Shown piece after piece: positions 50,869-60,206 of a stretch of DNA of 64,000 bases (positions are counted from its first letter, which is position 1; the number at the start of each line of letters is the position of its first letter). The notes beneath the pieces are model-generated. The model saw only the letters and a program-made list of their open reading frames with translations, searched no databases and was not told where the DNA came from. A program made the position numbers and the translations under genes. Source of the stretch: Clostridia bacterium (GTDB lineage: Bacteria > Bacillota > Clostridia > Christensenellales > Borkfalkiaceae); contig JAFWBP010000007.1 in NCBI GenBank assembly GCA_017507045.1, forward strand, positions 1 through 64,000. The letters are read 5' to 3'.

Positions 50869-53763
50869 TTATATTTTATACCAATTATAATAATAATACG
50901 TAGACGTAAAATAAGTTGCATTTGTGGCGCTGTTGGAAACGTCCGTTTTCGTACCGCCCGTTTTATTTTCCCAATTTGTATAATCATTCGTACGATACCA
51001 CGAGGAAGCATCCTTAAACTGAATGCTCGTCAATTTGCTGCAATTCCTGAAAGCAGAACCACCGATCGAAGTTACGCTATCGCCAATCACCACGCTCGAA
51101 AGTCCGCTGCAACCAGTGAACGCACCCTCACCGATCGAAGTTACACTATCGGGTATTACCACGCTCGTAAGTCCGCTGCAACCAGTGAACGCACAATCGC
51201 CGATCGAAGTTACGCTATCGGGTATTTCCACGCTCGTAAGTCCGATGCAATTATAGAACGCATAAGAACCGATCGCGGTTACGCTATCGGGAAGTGTGAT
51301 ACTCTTTAAATTGCTACAATTATAAAACGCCTTCCAACCAACCTCTCTCGCACTTGTGATAATTACATTTTTCAATGATGTCGGCACATATTCGTTTGTT
51401 TCTGAATCTATCGCAGAACCAAAAATAAAATCTAAACATCCATTAGAGTCTCTGCTGTTGCCTATAAACGGCAAAGTTATACTCGTTAATCCACTACAGC
51501 CATAGAATACAGGACCGACTCCTAGGCCATAACCACCAATCGTTGTTACGCTATCGGGAATTTCTATACTCGTTAGTGAGGTACAATAAGCGAAAGCGTA
51601 TTGATCTATTGATATTAAGTTTTTTCCAAAAATCACACTCGATAAACTACTACAACCAGAAAATGCATGTGGACCTATCCTAGTTACACTATCTCCAAGA
51701 ATTAAGCTTGTCAAACTACTACAATCAGCAAATACCAAATCACCTATGGTTGTTACTGTATTTGGAATACTAATATGCGTTAAACTGCTACATCCCCAAA
51801 AAATTGCATAATCTAACACCGTTATTCCTTTGCCAATTTCTACACTTATTAATCCAATGCAGTTGGTGAATGCGTTTTGTCCTATTGAAGTTACGCTATC
51901 TGGAATTCTTATATTCGTTAAACTATTGCAACCTTGAAATGCATAATTACCTATTGAAGTTACGCTATCGGGAATTTCCACATTTGTCAATCCGCTACAA
52001 TCGGAAAACGCACTATTACCGATTATACTTCCGCCCGTGATAATTACTGTTTTTAATGATTCTGGCACAAACCTGCCTTCAAAAATATATTTAAAATTCG
52101 CATTCTTTGTTCCTTCCTTGTTTGCCCCTATAAACGGCAAGGTTATGCTCTCCAAGCTGTTGCAACCAGAAAACGTAGAATCGCCGATAGAAATTACATT
52201 ATCTGGAATTACCATGCTCCTGAGGCTACTGCAATTCTTAAATGCAGAAGATTCGATCGTGGTTACGCCATTACCAATCGCAACATTCATCAATCCGCTA
52301 CAACCAGAGAACGCGTTATTCCCTATCGAAGTTACGCTATCGGGAATTTCCACGCTCGTCAAGCCGCTGCAATAATAGAACGCATAAGAACCGATCGTGG
52401 TTACGCAATCACCTATCACCACGCTCGCCAATTTGCTGCAACCCTGGAACGCAGAATTACCGATTACGGTTACGCTATCACCAATCACCACGCCTGTAAG
52501 CCAGTAACAATATTCGAACGCCTCATCGCCGATCGAGGTTACGGCTTTGCCTTGATAGGTGGAAGGGATAATAATTTCTGCAGGAAGATTCGAGGTGCTT
52601 TTTGCTGCAATGCTATACGTGCCGTCAGTTAAAAGGGTAAACGTGAAGTATTCTAAAGAGGTATATTCTTTTTCTCCGCACCATTCACATTGCTTGTTCT
52701 TATAGTTATGCTCAACCGTGAGAATTTCTTGATACGTAGTGTAATCGCACCGCGAGCAGGTTTCGTATGCTTCCCAACCCTTCTCGATGCAGGTGGCAGC
52801 TTGCCCTGCATGCGGCTGTTTATCATGCCCAAGTGCAGGGATTTCTTCATATGTGGTATAATCGCACCGCGAGCAGGTTTCGTAATCTTCCCAACCCTTT
52901 TCGGTGCAAGTGGCAGCTTGCCCTGCATTCGGCTGCTTATCGTGCCCAAGTGCAGGGATTTCTTGTTGCGTAGTATAATCGCACCGCGAGCAGGTTTCGT
53001 AATCTTCCCAGCCCTTCTCGGTGCAGGTGGCTGCCTGCTGTGCGTGCGGCTGTTTATCGTGCCCAAGAGCCTTTATTTCTTCTTGTTCCACAAGCACTTC
53101 TTTGCAAATGCCGCAATGGCAACCCGCAGTTAAGCCTATTTCCGTGCAAGTAGGCGCAACGGCTACATCCATAACTACCGTATGCCCAAGCGCTTTCACA
53201 ATCTCTTGCTCCACAAGTACTTCTTTGCAAGTGCCGCAATGGCAGCCTGCAGTTAAGCCTGTTTCGGTGCAGGTAGGCGCAATTTCCGCATCGATCACTT
53301 CCGTATGCCCAAGCGCTTTTACTACTTCTTGTTTTACAAGCACCTCTTTGCATACGGAACAATGCTTGCCCTCCGTTAAACCTGTTTCGGTGCAAGTGGG
53401 CGCAACAGCCGCATCGATCACCTCCGTATGCCCAAGGGCAGGGATTTCTTGATACGTAGTGTAATCACACCGCGAGCAGGTTTCGTAATCTTCCCAACCC
53501 TTTTCGGTGCAGGTGGCAGCCTGCCCTGCGTGCGGCAGTTTATCGTGCCCAAGCGCAGGGATCTTTTCCGATTCAAGCTCCGCGCCACATTTGCAAATGG
53601 CGATTTGCGTTCCATCCTTTTCGCAGGTAGCCGCTTCGATCACGTTGAAAGTGCTCGGCTCATGCATATGTCTTCCAACGTTAAGTTCACACCCTGCCAT
53701 AACTGCGCAAGAAATTGCCGTGCAGATCACAGCTCCCAACAAAAGAGTGAATCTTTTCTTCAT
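50869..53763 (-). CDS. BspA-like leucine-rich-repeat lipoprotein with cysteine-rich repeats
   Basis: A 964-residue surface lipoprotein. Lipobox VMAGC puts lipidated Cys at residue 25. Residues ~35-360 are eight ~40-residue repeats of two kinds (ATCTEKGWEDYETCSRCDYTT...IPALGHD and APTCTETGLT...HCGTCKEVLVEQE...KALGH), each with Cys pairs. Residues ~420-940 are about 20 LRR_5 (BspA/TpLRR) repeats such as IPDSVTSIGNNAFSGCSGLTSV. Such proteins sit on the cell surface and bind host or extracellular ligands. GGAGG lies 6 nt before the ATG at 53763. The repeats are nearly identical at DNA level in places, so recombination is likely. Confidence 0.92.
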   Translation of the reverse strand: MKKRFTLLLGAVICTAISCAVMAGCELNVGRHMHEPSTFNVIEAATCEKDGTQIAICKCGAELESEKIPALGHDKLPHAGQAATCTEKGWEDYETCSRCDYTTYQEIPALGHTEVIDAAVAPTCTETGLTEGKHCSVCKEVLVKQEVVKALGHTEVIDAEIAPTCTETGLTAGCHCGTCKEVLVEQEIVKALGHTVVMDVAVAPTCTEIGLTAGCHCGICKEVLVEQEEIKALGHDKQPHAQQAATCTEKGWEDYETCSRCDYTTQQEIPALGHDKQPNAGQAATCTEKGWEDYETCSRCDYTTYEEIPALGHDKQPHAGQAATCIEKGWEAYETCSRCDYTTYQEILTVEHNYKNKQCEWCGEKEYTSLEYFTFTLLTDGTYSIAAKSTSNLPAEIIIPSTYQGKAVTSIGDEAFEYCYWLTGVVIGDSVTVIGNSAFQGCSKLASVVIGDCVTTIGSYAFYYCSGLTSVEIPDSVTSIGNNAFSGCSGLMNVAIGNGVTTIESSAFKNCSSLRSMVIPDNVISIGDSTFSGCNSLESITLPFIGANKEGTKNANFKYIFEGRFVPESLKTVIITGGSIIGNSAFSDCSGLTNVEIPDSVTSIGNYAFQGCNSLTNIRIPDSVTSIGQNAFTNCIGLISVEIGKGITVLDYAIFWGCSSLTHISIPNTVTTIGDLVFADCSSLTSLILGDSVTRIGPHAFSGCSSLSSVIFGKNLISIDQYAFAYCTSLTSIEIPDSVTTIGGYGLGVGPVFYGCSGLTSITLPFIGNSRDSNGCLDFIFGSAIDSETNEYVPTSLKNVIITSAREVGWKAFYNCSNLKSITLPDSVTAIGSYAFYNCIGLTSVEIPDSVTSIGDCAFTGCSGLTSVVIPDSVTSIGEGAFTGCSGLSSVVIGDSVTSIGGSAFRNCSKLTSIQFKDASSWYRTNDYTNWENKTGGTKTDVSNSATNATYFTSTYYYYNWYKI

Positions 53764-53871
53764 GATTTCCTCCTACGATAAGAAAACTAAATAAATTATA
53801 CCACTATGTTTCGGCACAGGTCAATGAATATCACCAAACGTTTTACGAATGCTCAAAATTTACGAAAAAAA

Positions 53872-54822
53872 TTAAATTGCATCGTTTTTATCTTCAGCAC
53901 TTTCGTTGGCAGAGTTGTTTGCTTTGTTTTTATTCCTTCTCATCATAGCATACTCTATTGATTCTACGATAACGTATGCAAAGATGGTTATAAGCCCTGC
54001 AATGCAAACGTCCGTTACGTAATGCGCGCCAACGGTTAAGCGAGAAAGCGCAGTCGCTCCCCACCAAATAAGCCCGCACGCAAAGAGCGCACCACGATAT
54101 TTTTGTATCTTTGTGGTATAATCAGCAATCGCAGGGAAAAGAAAAATTGCAAACATCGCATATGCGGAATGCCCCGAAGGAAAAGATGCAAACTCATCGC
54201 TAATAACATTTGAACCCATGCTTTCTTTAATATCCTTTCCGCTTTGCCACCAATTCCGGAAATGATCAGAGTTGCCCGCCTCCATTACCCAGCGGAAACG
54301 GGGTCTATCCATAATTTCTTTGGTAAGCATAATCACAAGCATCGTTATCAAACTTATGAGTGTAAGAAGTAAAACTTTTTTCAGAAGATTTGGATTATCG
54401 CTTGCCTTAGAAAGTTTATAGCCAAGAAAAGCTGCCCCAAAGATTATGATTACTCCAATGGGATATGCAATCGCCCAATGAACGGGAAATGCATTTTCGT
54501 TCACTAAAAACAGCGTATTACAGAAATAGAAGAACGAGAGGACGAACAAAAGAATCGATAACGCAATAAGCAATCGCCGTTTTATTTTTCCGCATACTTG
54601 CCGTTTAGATAGGAATAGTATGCTCGCACCCAAAAAACTCCACCCAACAAAAGTAGGTATAACACCGATAAAGGCAAAGAGCACGCCAAAAAAGTTTTCC
54701 GCGGGCTGTTGCCCCCAATAGAGTGCCGTTGCGATTTCATAATCCCAAAAAGAACCGCAAACGGTAAGCCCGAGCAACACCAAAGCTACCACAGCGATTG
54801 CTATGTTTCTTTTTTTATACAT
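53872..54822 (-). CDS. PAP2 superfamily membrane phosphatase
   Basis: A 316-residue protein with about eight membrane helices. The three phosphatase motifs are present: KEIMDRPRFRW (K-x6-RP), FPSGHSAYAMF, and SRLTVGAHYVTDV (SR-x5-H-x3-D). Such enzymes dephosphorylate undecaprenyl pyrophosphate, phosphatidic acid or similar lipids on the outer leaflet. The C-terminal tail (MMRRNKNKANNSANESAEDKNDAI) is charged. ATG at 54822 with GAGG 5 nt upstream. No obvious terminator before the BspA-like gene. Confidence 0.9.
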   Translation of the reverse strand: MYKKRNIAIAVVALVLLGLTVCGSFWDYEIATALYWGQQPAENFFGVLFAFIGVIPTFVGWSFLGASILFLSKRQVCGKIKRRLLIALSILLFVLSFFYFCNTLFLVNENAFPVHWAIAYPIGVIIIFGAAFLGYKLSKASDNPNLLKKVLLLTLISLITMLVIMLTKEIMDRPRFRWVMEAGNSDHFRNWWQSGKDIKESMGSNVISDEFASFPSGHSAYAMFAIFLFPAIADYTTKIQKYRGALFACGLIWWGATALSRLTVGAHYVTDVCIAGLITIFAYVIVESIEYAMMRRNKNKANNSANESAEDKNDAI

Positions 54823-54942
54823 AAACACCTCTAGCTTATTTTGTCATTTTCTATTATAGCGAAAAAAATTCTAATATCAACTAAATTAGCCATAAAATGA
54901 TCTGCAAACAAAAATTTATGTCATACCTATTCCTTACGTCGT

Positions 54943-54983
54943 AAAAAAACAACCCAAGTTGCATTCAACTTGGGTTGTTTTTT
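54943..54983 (-). terminator. Terminator of the tmRNA gene
   Basis: A perfect AACCCAAGTTG / CAACTTGGGTT stem with a 4-nt loop and A/T runs on both sides, directly after the tmRNA 3' end. Confidence 0.9.
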
Positions 54984-55370
54984 TGGTGGACCTGCGCAGA
55001 GTTGAACTGCGGTCTTACAAGGTTCAAACGCGGACACTACACGCTTAGTCGGTGATTAATTCTCGCCTGCGGACAGTCCATCGACAACCTGCCTCGCGGG
55101 CATGCCCCCATGATTCATCGCCTTACGGTGGGAGTCAGCCGTAAAACAACGTTCCCTACTTCATAACGCCCTGCTCCTGCGCCGTAGGCAACGCAGGGAG
55201 GACGGAGCGTAAAAGCTTACGCCGCAAGCGCTAAGCGACGAGCGGAAGCCCGACGGGTAGCATTTCTTCTGCTTTTATTATCAGCATTTAAAAAGTTTCC
55301 GTTTTTACGGAGCCGTGCCTCCGGCGTGCGTCCAACGAAATCCGCTTGCAATCGAATCCGTAACAGGCCC
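54984..55370 (-). ncRNA. ssrA: Transfer-messenger RNA (tmRNA)
   Basis: A one-piece 387-nt tmRNA. The 5' end GGGCCTG pairs with 3' CAGGTCC-A-CCA, the T-arm reads GTTCAAC (from GCAGTTCAACTCTGC), and 5' GGCCTGTTACGGATTCGA is the typical start. The tag frame opens after AAACTTTTTAAAT at about 55286 with GCT GAT AAT AAA AGC and closes TTA GCG CTT GCG GCG TAA (ending about 55218), giving a 22-residue tag that begins ADNKSRR and ends RRLALAA. The tag is longer and more basic than usual. Stem-rich pseudoknot regions follow. It rescues stalled ribosomes with SmpB. Confidence 0.93.
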
Positions 55371-55408
55371 GAAATGCAAAGGTGGAATCTTCACCCTTCG
55401 TCTTTATT

Positions 55409-55437
55409 ATATTATACCCACGAAAGGGTTTTGTCAA
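55409..55437 (-). promoter_or_regulatory. Promoter of the tmRNA gene
   Basis: On the minus strand, TTGACA (55437-55432) is 17 bp from TAATAT (55414-55409), within TATAATATAAT, so the exact -10 register is uncertain. Confidence 0.7.
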
Positions 55438-55458
55438 CCGGTTTTTATTGGAAATGCT

Positions 55459-57462
55459 TTAATTAAGAACTACGTCCTTCAGGCTCTCGTATTTTTTCAT
55501 CGCCGCCGCCTTTATCTCATCAAAGCTGAGGCGGCGCTCGAAGGCTTCATCCACAAGCTTTTTCGCCGTGAAAATTACTTCCGTGCCGTATTTGAGGCTC
55601 TTAATTTCGGAGAGGAATTTTCCGCTTTGGCGGGTTCCTAAAAAATCGCCGCTGCCGCGTAGCTCGAGGTCCCTTTCCGCGAGCTTGAAGCCATCCGTCG
55701 TGCTCTTTAAAACGGTAAGCCGCTCCACAGCTGTTTCCGTTTCGCTGCCCACGAGCAAAAAGCAATAGCTCTTTTCACTGCCTCGCCCCACTCTGCCGCG
55801 TAACTGATGGAGCTGTGAAAGCCCAAAGCGCTCGGCGTTGTAGATTACCATAACAGTAGCGTCGGGCACGTCCACACCCACCTCGATCACGGTTGTGGAA
55901 ACGAGCGCATCGTATTCCTTCGCTTTGAATGCAGACATGGTTGCCGCTTTTTGCTTCTCATTCATTTTTCCGTGCAGAAGGGCAAAGCGCACGTCGGGAA
56001 GATTCGTGCGAAGGCGATCGTACAGCTCGGTAACGGAAGCGATCTCCCCTTCGTCGTCTTCAATCTTTGGGCAAACGAAGTACGCCTGCCTGCCCCGCCT
56101 TACCTCGCCGCGGATCCAACCAAGCATATCCTCATATTTTCGCTCGGGAATAACAGAGGTTGCAACCTCTTGGCGCTCCTTTGGCTTATCGGGAATAACG
56201 GTGATATCGAGATCGCCGTAAAAGATTAAAGAAAGCGTTCTGGGAATGGGCGTTGCAGACATCACGAGCACATCCACCGTTTCTCCCTTCTCGCTCAAAG
56301 CGTTTCGTTGGGCCACGCCGAAGCGGTGCTGTTCGTCGCACACGCAAAAAGCGAGGTTGGCAAAGTGCACGTCTGTTTGCAGCACGGCGTGCGTACCGCA
56401 GAGGATATCGATCTCCCCTGCCGCCAGCGCTGCCTTGATATCACGCTTCTCCTTTGCCGTGGAAGCGCCTGCAAGATACCCCACGCGATACTCCGGGAAC
56501 ACCTTTTGTAGCAACGCATAGTTCTGCGCGGCGAGCACCTCGGTTGGCGAAAGGTAAACGGATTGAAATCCGCTTGCCGCCGCCATGAAAATTCCCGTGA
56601 GGGCAACTGCCGTTTTTCCACTTCCCACGTCGCCCTGCAAAAGGCGGTTCATGCGGATAGGACCGGTTAGATCATCGTAAATCGCACGCACCGCGCCCTG
56701 CTGGCCGGGGGTGAATGCAAACGGAAAGCGCTTTTGAAAATTGGCAACAGCGCGCTCAGTAACGGTGTACTTTCTAAGCCGCGCCTCTGCCTTATCGCCC
56801 TTAATAAGCTTGAATGCAGAAATTAGCGTGAAGTATTCCTCAAGCGCGATCCGCTCCGCCGCCCGCCGCATTTCTGCACCTGTGTTCGGGGCATGGATGG
56901 CACGAAACGCCTCTGCAAGCGAAGCAAGGCGGTATTTTTTTCTGAGCTCCTCCGGAATGACGGAAGAAAATTCCTCCACCGCAAGCGCACGCCTGATCGC
57001 ATCGCGCACCACCCATTGCGCAAGCCCGCTCTTTAAGGGATAAACGGGCACAAGCCCCTTTAGCTTACTATTTCCATCTAATCGCTCGAAGGTGGGACTA
57101 ATGAGTGAAATGCGATCGTAATAGTTCTGCACGCGCCCGTAAAAGAGATATTCACCCGGCTTTAAACGCTGCACAACGTATGGCATGTTGAACCAAACTG
57201 CAGTGAAACTCTCCATCCCCTGCTCAAGGAGCGCCCGCACGATCTTGAGCTTGCCCTTAGAACGCACCGGTTCCACGGAAACGAGCCTGCACGCAATCAG
57301 CGCCATATCGTTATGCATCACTTCACGCACCGAGACGCGGTTCGTCATATCAAGATAGGTGCGCGGGAAATAGCGAACAAGATCGTTCGTGGTGCGAATA
57401 TTGAGTTTTTCAAAGTCCTTCGCGCGTTTCTCGCCGAGGCCCTTTAAAGAAATTAAATTCAT
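55459..57462 (-). CDS. recG: ATP-dependent DNA helicase RecG
   Basis: A 667-residue branch-migration helicase. N-terminal wedge (OB) domain, helicase core with Walker A GDVGSGKTAVA, DEQH box CDEQHRFG, SATPIPRT, and C-terminal QLRGRVGRG. It remodels stalled forks and Holliday junctions. The ATG at 57462 has GGGGAG 6 nt upstream and starts with the family MNLISLKGLGEKRAKDF; the longer reading adds an unrelated basic leader. It follows fakA on the same strand, after a terminator. Confidence 0.96.
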   Translation of the reverse strand: MNLISLKGLGEKRAKDFEKLNIRTTNDLVRYFPRTYLDMTNRVSVREVMHNDMALIACRLVSVEPVRSKGKLKIVRALLEQGMESFTAVWFNMPYVVQRLKPGEYLFYGRVQNYYDRISLISPTFERLDGNSKLKGLVPVYPLKSGLAQWVVRDAIRRALAVEEFSSVIPEELRKKYRLASLAEAFRAIHAPNTGAEMRRAAERIALEEYFTLISAFKLIKGDKAEARLRKYTVTERAVANFQKRFPFAFTPGQQGAVRAIYDDLTGPIRMNRLLQGDVGSGKTAVALTGIFMAAASGFQSVYLSPTEVLAAQNYALLQKVFPEYRVGYLAGASTAKEKRDIKAALAAGEIDILCGTHAVLQTDVHFANLAFCVCDEQHRFGVAQRNALSEKGETVDVLVMSATPIPRTLSLIFYGDLDITVIPDKPKERQEVATSVIPERKYEDMLGWIRGEVRRGRQAYFVCPKIEDDEGEIASVTELYDRLRTNLPDVRFALLHGKMNEKQKAATMSAFKAKEYDALVSTTVIEVGVDVPDATVMVIYNAERFGLSQLHQLRGRVGRGSEKSYCFLLVGSETETAVERLTVLKSTTDGFKLAERDLELRGSGDFLGTRQSGKFLSEIKSLKYGTEVIFTAKKLVDEAFERRLSFDEIKAAAMKKYESLKDVVLN

Positions 57463-57545
57463 AGTTTCTCCCCACCAATTACTTCGCCCTTGTAGCTTTG
57501 CTCTTTCGCTTTTCGGCGCCCGGGTTCTCAAACAATTTGCTCGGT

Positions 57546-57589
57546 GGAATAAAATTAAAAGCGGCCCATGCCGCTTTTAATTTTATTCC
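57546..57589. terminator. Long perfect inverted repeat terminating fakA
   Basis: Twenty-base perfect arms (57546-57565 and 57570-57589) around a 4-nt loop, with T-rich outer ends on both strands. The right arm includes the fakA stop codon. Confidence 0.88.
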
Positions 57590-59229
57590 AGAGATACCAA
57601 ATAGAAATACACGGGCTGACCACCGTTATGGAAATCTACGTCGCAATCGGGGAATGCTTCCTGCACCTTGCCTGCAAGGGCCTCGGCCTCCTCTTCCGTT
57701 ACGCCCTCGCCGTAGTAGAGCGTAATAACCTCGTGCGAATCTTCCTTGAGTTTATCGAGCAAGGTGAGCACGGTATCATCAATGTTATCACTCTTTGCAA
57801 GGATCTTCTTGTCGTCAAGACCGATGATATCGCCTTCCTTGATCTTAAATCCGTTCACATTCGTTGTTCTAACGGCGTGGGTTACCTGCCCGGACTTCAC
57901 GTTATCAAGCGCGTGAATCATGTTCGTCTTATTTTCCTCGGCGCTCGCATCGGGATCGAAGGAGAGTGCTGCAGCAAAACCCTGTGGAATATTCTTCGTG
58001 GGAATCACGTGAATGGTGCGGTTTTCCACGAGCGCCTTCGCCTGCTCGGCTGCAAGGATAATATTCTTGTTGTTGGGGAAGACGAAAACGTTATCCGCAT
58101 TGATCTTTTTCACCGCGTTTGCAATATCGGAAGCGGAGGGGTTCATCGTCTGCCCGCCCTGGATCACACGATCCACGAACAGATCCTTAAAGATAACCGA
58201 AATGCCTTCACCGGCACAGATCGCAAGCATGCCTTGGTCCTTTTTCTCTGCAGCGATCTTCGCTTTGAGTACTCTGTTCTGCTCGAGCATGTTTTCGATC
58301 TTCGGGCGATCAAGCTCGCCAAGCTCCAAAGCATAGGTGAGCGCAACGCCGGGTGTGTTCGTGTGAACGTGAACCTTGATCAATTCAAGATCACCGATAC
58401 AGATAACGGAATCACCCAACTTCATCAACTTTTCGCGAAGCTTATCAATATCCGCAAGCGTGGTGCTCTTTTTGAGATTGATAACGAAGAACTCGGTACA
58501 ATATGCAAACTGAATATCACCGAGGTCCATACTGATGATATCGGAATTATCGCCAAAATCGGCTTCCGCATCATTTGCAGCGGCCTCCGTTGGAACTTCC
58601 GTAACCACTTCTTCGCCCATGAGCGCTGCCACGAAGCCGCGCATAATAGTCATAAGGCCCATGCCGCCTGAATCGACTACGCCCGCCTTCTTAAGTACGG
58701 GTAAGAGTTCGGGAGTTTTTGCAAGCGCCCTATCTCCTTCCTCAACGACGGCGGGAAGGAAGGTTTCAAAATCGCGGTGCTTGCCTGCATTCTTTACCGC
58801 AAACTCGCTCATCATGCGTACAACGGTAAGAATCGTGCCCTCTTTGGGAATAGAAACGGCATTGTACGCAACCTTAGTGCCCGCCTCCATCGCCTTAGCG
58901 AAGGTTCTTGTATCCACCTCGGATTTTGCGGTGCGAAGCACCGAGCAGATACCGCGGAAGATCTGCGAGAGAATAACGCCTGAGTTTCCCCGTGCACCTT
59001 TTAATGCACCCTTCGAGACGAGATCGCACACCTCAGCAAAATTCCCCGAAGCGGAAGAGGAAAGCTCCTTCACTGCGGATTGCATCGTGAGCGACATGTT
59101 CGTGCCGGTATCACCATCGGGCACCGGGAATACGTTCAACGCATCCACCTTCGCCCGATTATTTTCCAGCATCTTTGCGCCCGCAAGCACCATCTTGCGG
59201 AAGAGCGCGCAATTGATCGTTTTCTGCAT
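57583..59229 (-). CDS. fakA: Fatty acid kinase catalytic subunit FakA (DAK2/YloV family)
   Basis: A 548-residue protein. N-terminal DhaL/DAK2 kinase domain with the Mg-ATP loop FPVPDGDTGTNM (34-45), GARGNSGVILSQI and DSGGMGLM; a middle DUF and a C-terminal DegV-like domain follow. FakA phosphorylates fatty acids presented by DegV/FakB proteins; one such protein lies at 17443. AGGAG lies about 8 nt before the ATG. The next gene upstream (asp23, 59276) is 46 nt away, the conserved yloU-yloV order. Confidence 0.93.
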   Translation of the reverse strand: MQKTINCALFRKMVLAGAKMLENNRAKVDALNVFPVPDGDTGTNMSLTMQSAVKELSSSASGNFAEVCDLVSKGALKGARGNSGVILSQIFRGICSVLRTAKSEVDTRTFAKAMEAGTKVAYNAVSIPKEGTILTVVRMMSEFAVKNAGKHRDFETFLPAVVEEGDRALAKTPELLPVLKKAGVVDSGGMGLMTIMRGFVAALMGEEVVTEVPTEAAANDAEADFGDNSDIISMDLGDIQFAYCTEFFVINLKKSTTLADIDKLREKLMKLGDSVICIGDLELIKVHVHTNTPGVALTYALELGELDRPKIENMLEQNRVLKAKIAAEKKDQGMLAICAGEGISVIFKDLFVDRVIQGGQTMNPSASDIANAVKKINADNVFVFPNNKNIILAAEQAKALVENRTIHVIPTKNIPQGFAAALSFDPDASAEENKTNMIHALDNVKSGQVTHAVRTTNVNGFKIKEGDIIGLDDKKILAKSDNIDDTVLTLLDKLKEDSHEVITLYYGEGVTEEEAEALAGKVQEAFPDCDVDFHNGGQPVYFYLVSLE

Positions 59230-59275
59230 GAATCTTTCTCCTGAATAATACGGCTAAAAAACCCGTGCCTTTAGC

Positions 59276-59626
59276 TCAGAGTTTTAAACCGATAACGTTG
59301 ACATTCACGGTATCGACGATCATTCCCGTAAAATTCTCAACCTTATATTTAATTGCTTCTTTCAACGATTCGGCGACTGCCTCAATGGATACGCCGTACT
59401 TAATGATAACCGAAACATCAATAAAGATGCGGTTACCTGACGTGACAACCTTTACACCCTTGCCGCCCGCATCCTTTTTCAGGAGCTCGGCGACAGTATC
59501 GGTAAAACGGCGTGCGACGGTATCCACGATACCGTAGCTTTCCACCGCAGCCTGCGATGCGACTTTTGCGATCGCCAAATCGGATATTGAAATTTTACCG
59601 TATGCGTTAGACGTACTTACCGACAT
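59276..59626 (-). CDS. Asp23/Gls24 family protein (YloU-like)
   Basis: A 116-residue Asp23 protein: GKISISDLAIAKVASQAAVESYGIVD, GVKVVTSGNRIFIDVSVIIKYGVSIEAVAESLKEAIKYKVENFTGM, VDTVNVNVIGLKL. It is conserved upstream of fakA in Firmicutes, where it is a small membrane-associated or stress-linked protein of unclear function. GAGG lies 8 nt before the ATG. It is divergent from rpmB, as in many Firmicutes. Confidence 0.93.
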   Translation of the reverse strand: MSVSTSNAYGKISISDLAIAKVASQAAVESYGIVDTVARRFTDTVAELLKKDAGGKGVKVVTSGNRIFIDVSVIIKYGVSIEAVAESLKEAIKYKVENFTGMIVDTVNVNVIGLKL

Positions 59627-59735
59627 AGCCTTAACCTCTCTTCACATTTTACCCTATCCTGCCTTTTTTTGCAAGCGATATTCCAAAAAAAATCGGCGTC
59701 ATATGAAAATTTTTGCAAAGTCACCCCTTTTTTAA

Positions 59736-59764
59736 TTGATTTTTTTTCGATGAAATGGTATCAT
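59736..59764 (+). promoter_or_regulatory. Promoter of rpmB
   Basis: TTGATT (59736-59741) is 17 bp from TATCAT (59759-59764). Confidence 0.65.
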
Positions 59765-59830
59765 AGCATCTGTAATGCGAAGGGCTGCGGCTCTTACGGG
59801 AAAAAAACTGTCTTCATCGGAGGTGGAAAT

Positions 59831-60019
59831 ATGTCGAGAGTATGCAGTATTTGCGGAAAGGGCCAAACGTCGGGTAACAACGTCAGCCACTCCAACCGCA
59901 AGACGAAGAGAACGTTCAGCGCAAACGTGCAGAAGGTCTCCTATCTGAAGGATGGCAAAGCCGTCAGCGGATACGTGTGCACCCGTTGCATGAAGAGCGA
60001 CAAAGTTGAAAGAGTTTAA
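59831..60019 (+). CDS. rpmB: Ribosomal protein bL28
   Basis: A 62-residue bL28: MSRVCSICGKGQTSGNNVSHSN, KRTFSANVQKV, and YVCTRCMKSDKV. Two CxxC pairs make the zinc-binding (C+) form. GGAGG lies 6 nt before the ATG at 59831; the longer reading is spurious. It is divergent from asp23-fakA, a conserved arrangement, and has its own terminator. Confidence 0.97.
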   Translation: MSRVCSICGKGQTSGNNVSHSNRKTKRTFSANVQKVSYLKDGKAVSGYVCTRCMKSDKVERV

Positions 60020-60036
60020 TCGAAAGCTTATGAAAG

Positions 60037-60062
60037 GAACCGCTTCAGGCGGTTCTTTTTTC
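60037..60062 (+). terminator. Terminator of rpmB
   Basis: A 7-bp stem GAACCGC / GCGGTTC followed by TTTTTT. Confidence 0.88.
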
Positions 60063-60159
60063 GTGCAAAAATTCTATGCGCGCGCTTGAATAAGAAAGCG
60101 TACTTGAAAGCCGATTAAAGCATAGCCCGTGAATAAGCGAAATAGCGCATTTCAAATAC

Positions 60160-60189
60160 TTTACACACACCGAAAAATTATGCTATAAT
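60160..60189 (+). promoter_or_regulatory. Promoter of the 60207 ABC transporter
   Basis: TTTACA (60160-60165) is 18 bp from an extended -10, TGC-TATAAT (TATAAT at 60184-60189). Confidence 0.75.
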
Positions 60190-60206
60190 TCAGGCAAGGA
60201 GAAATC

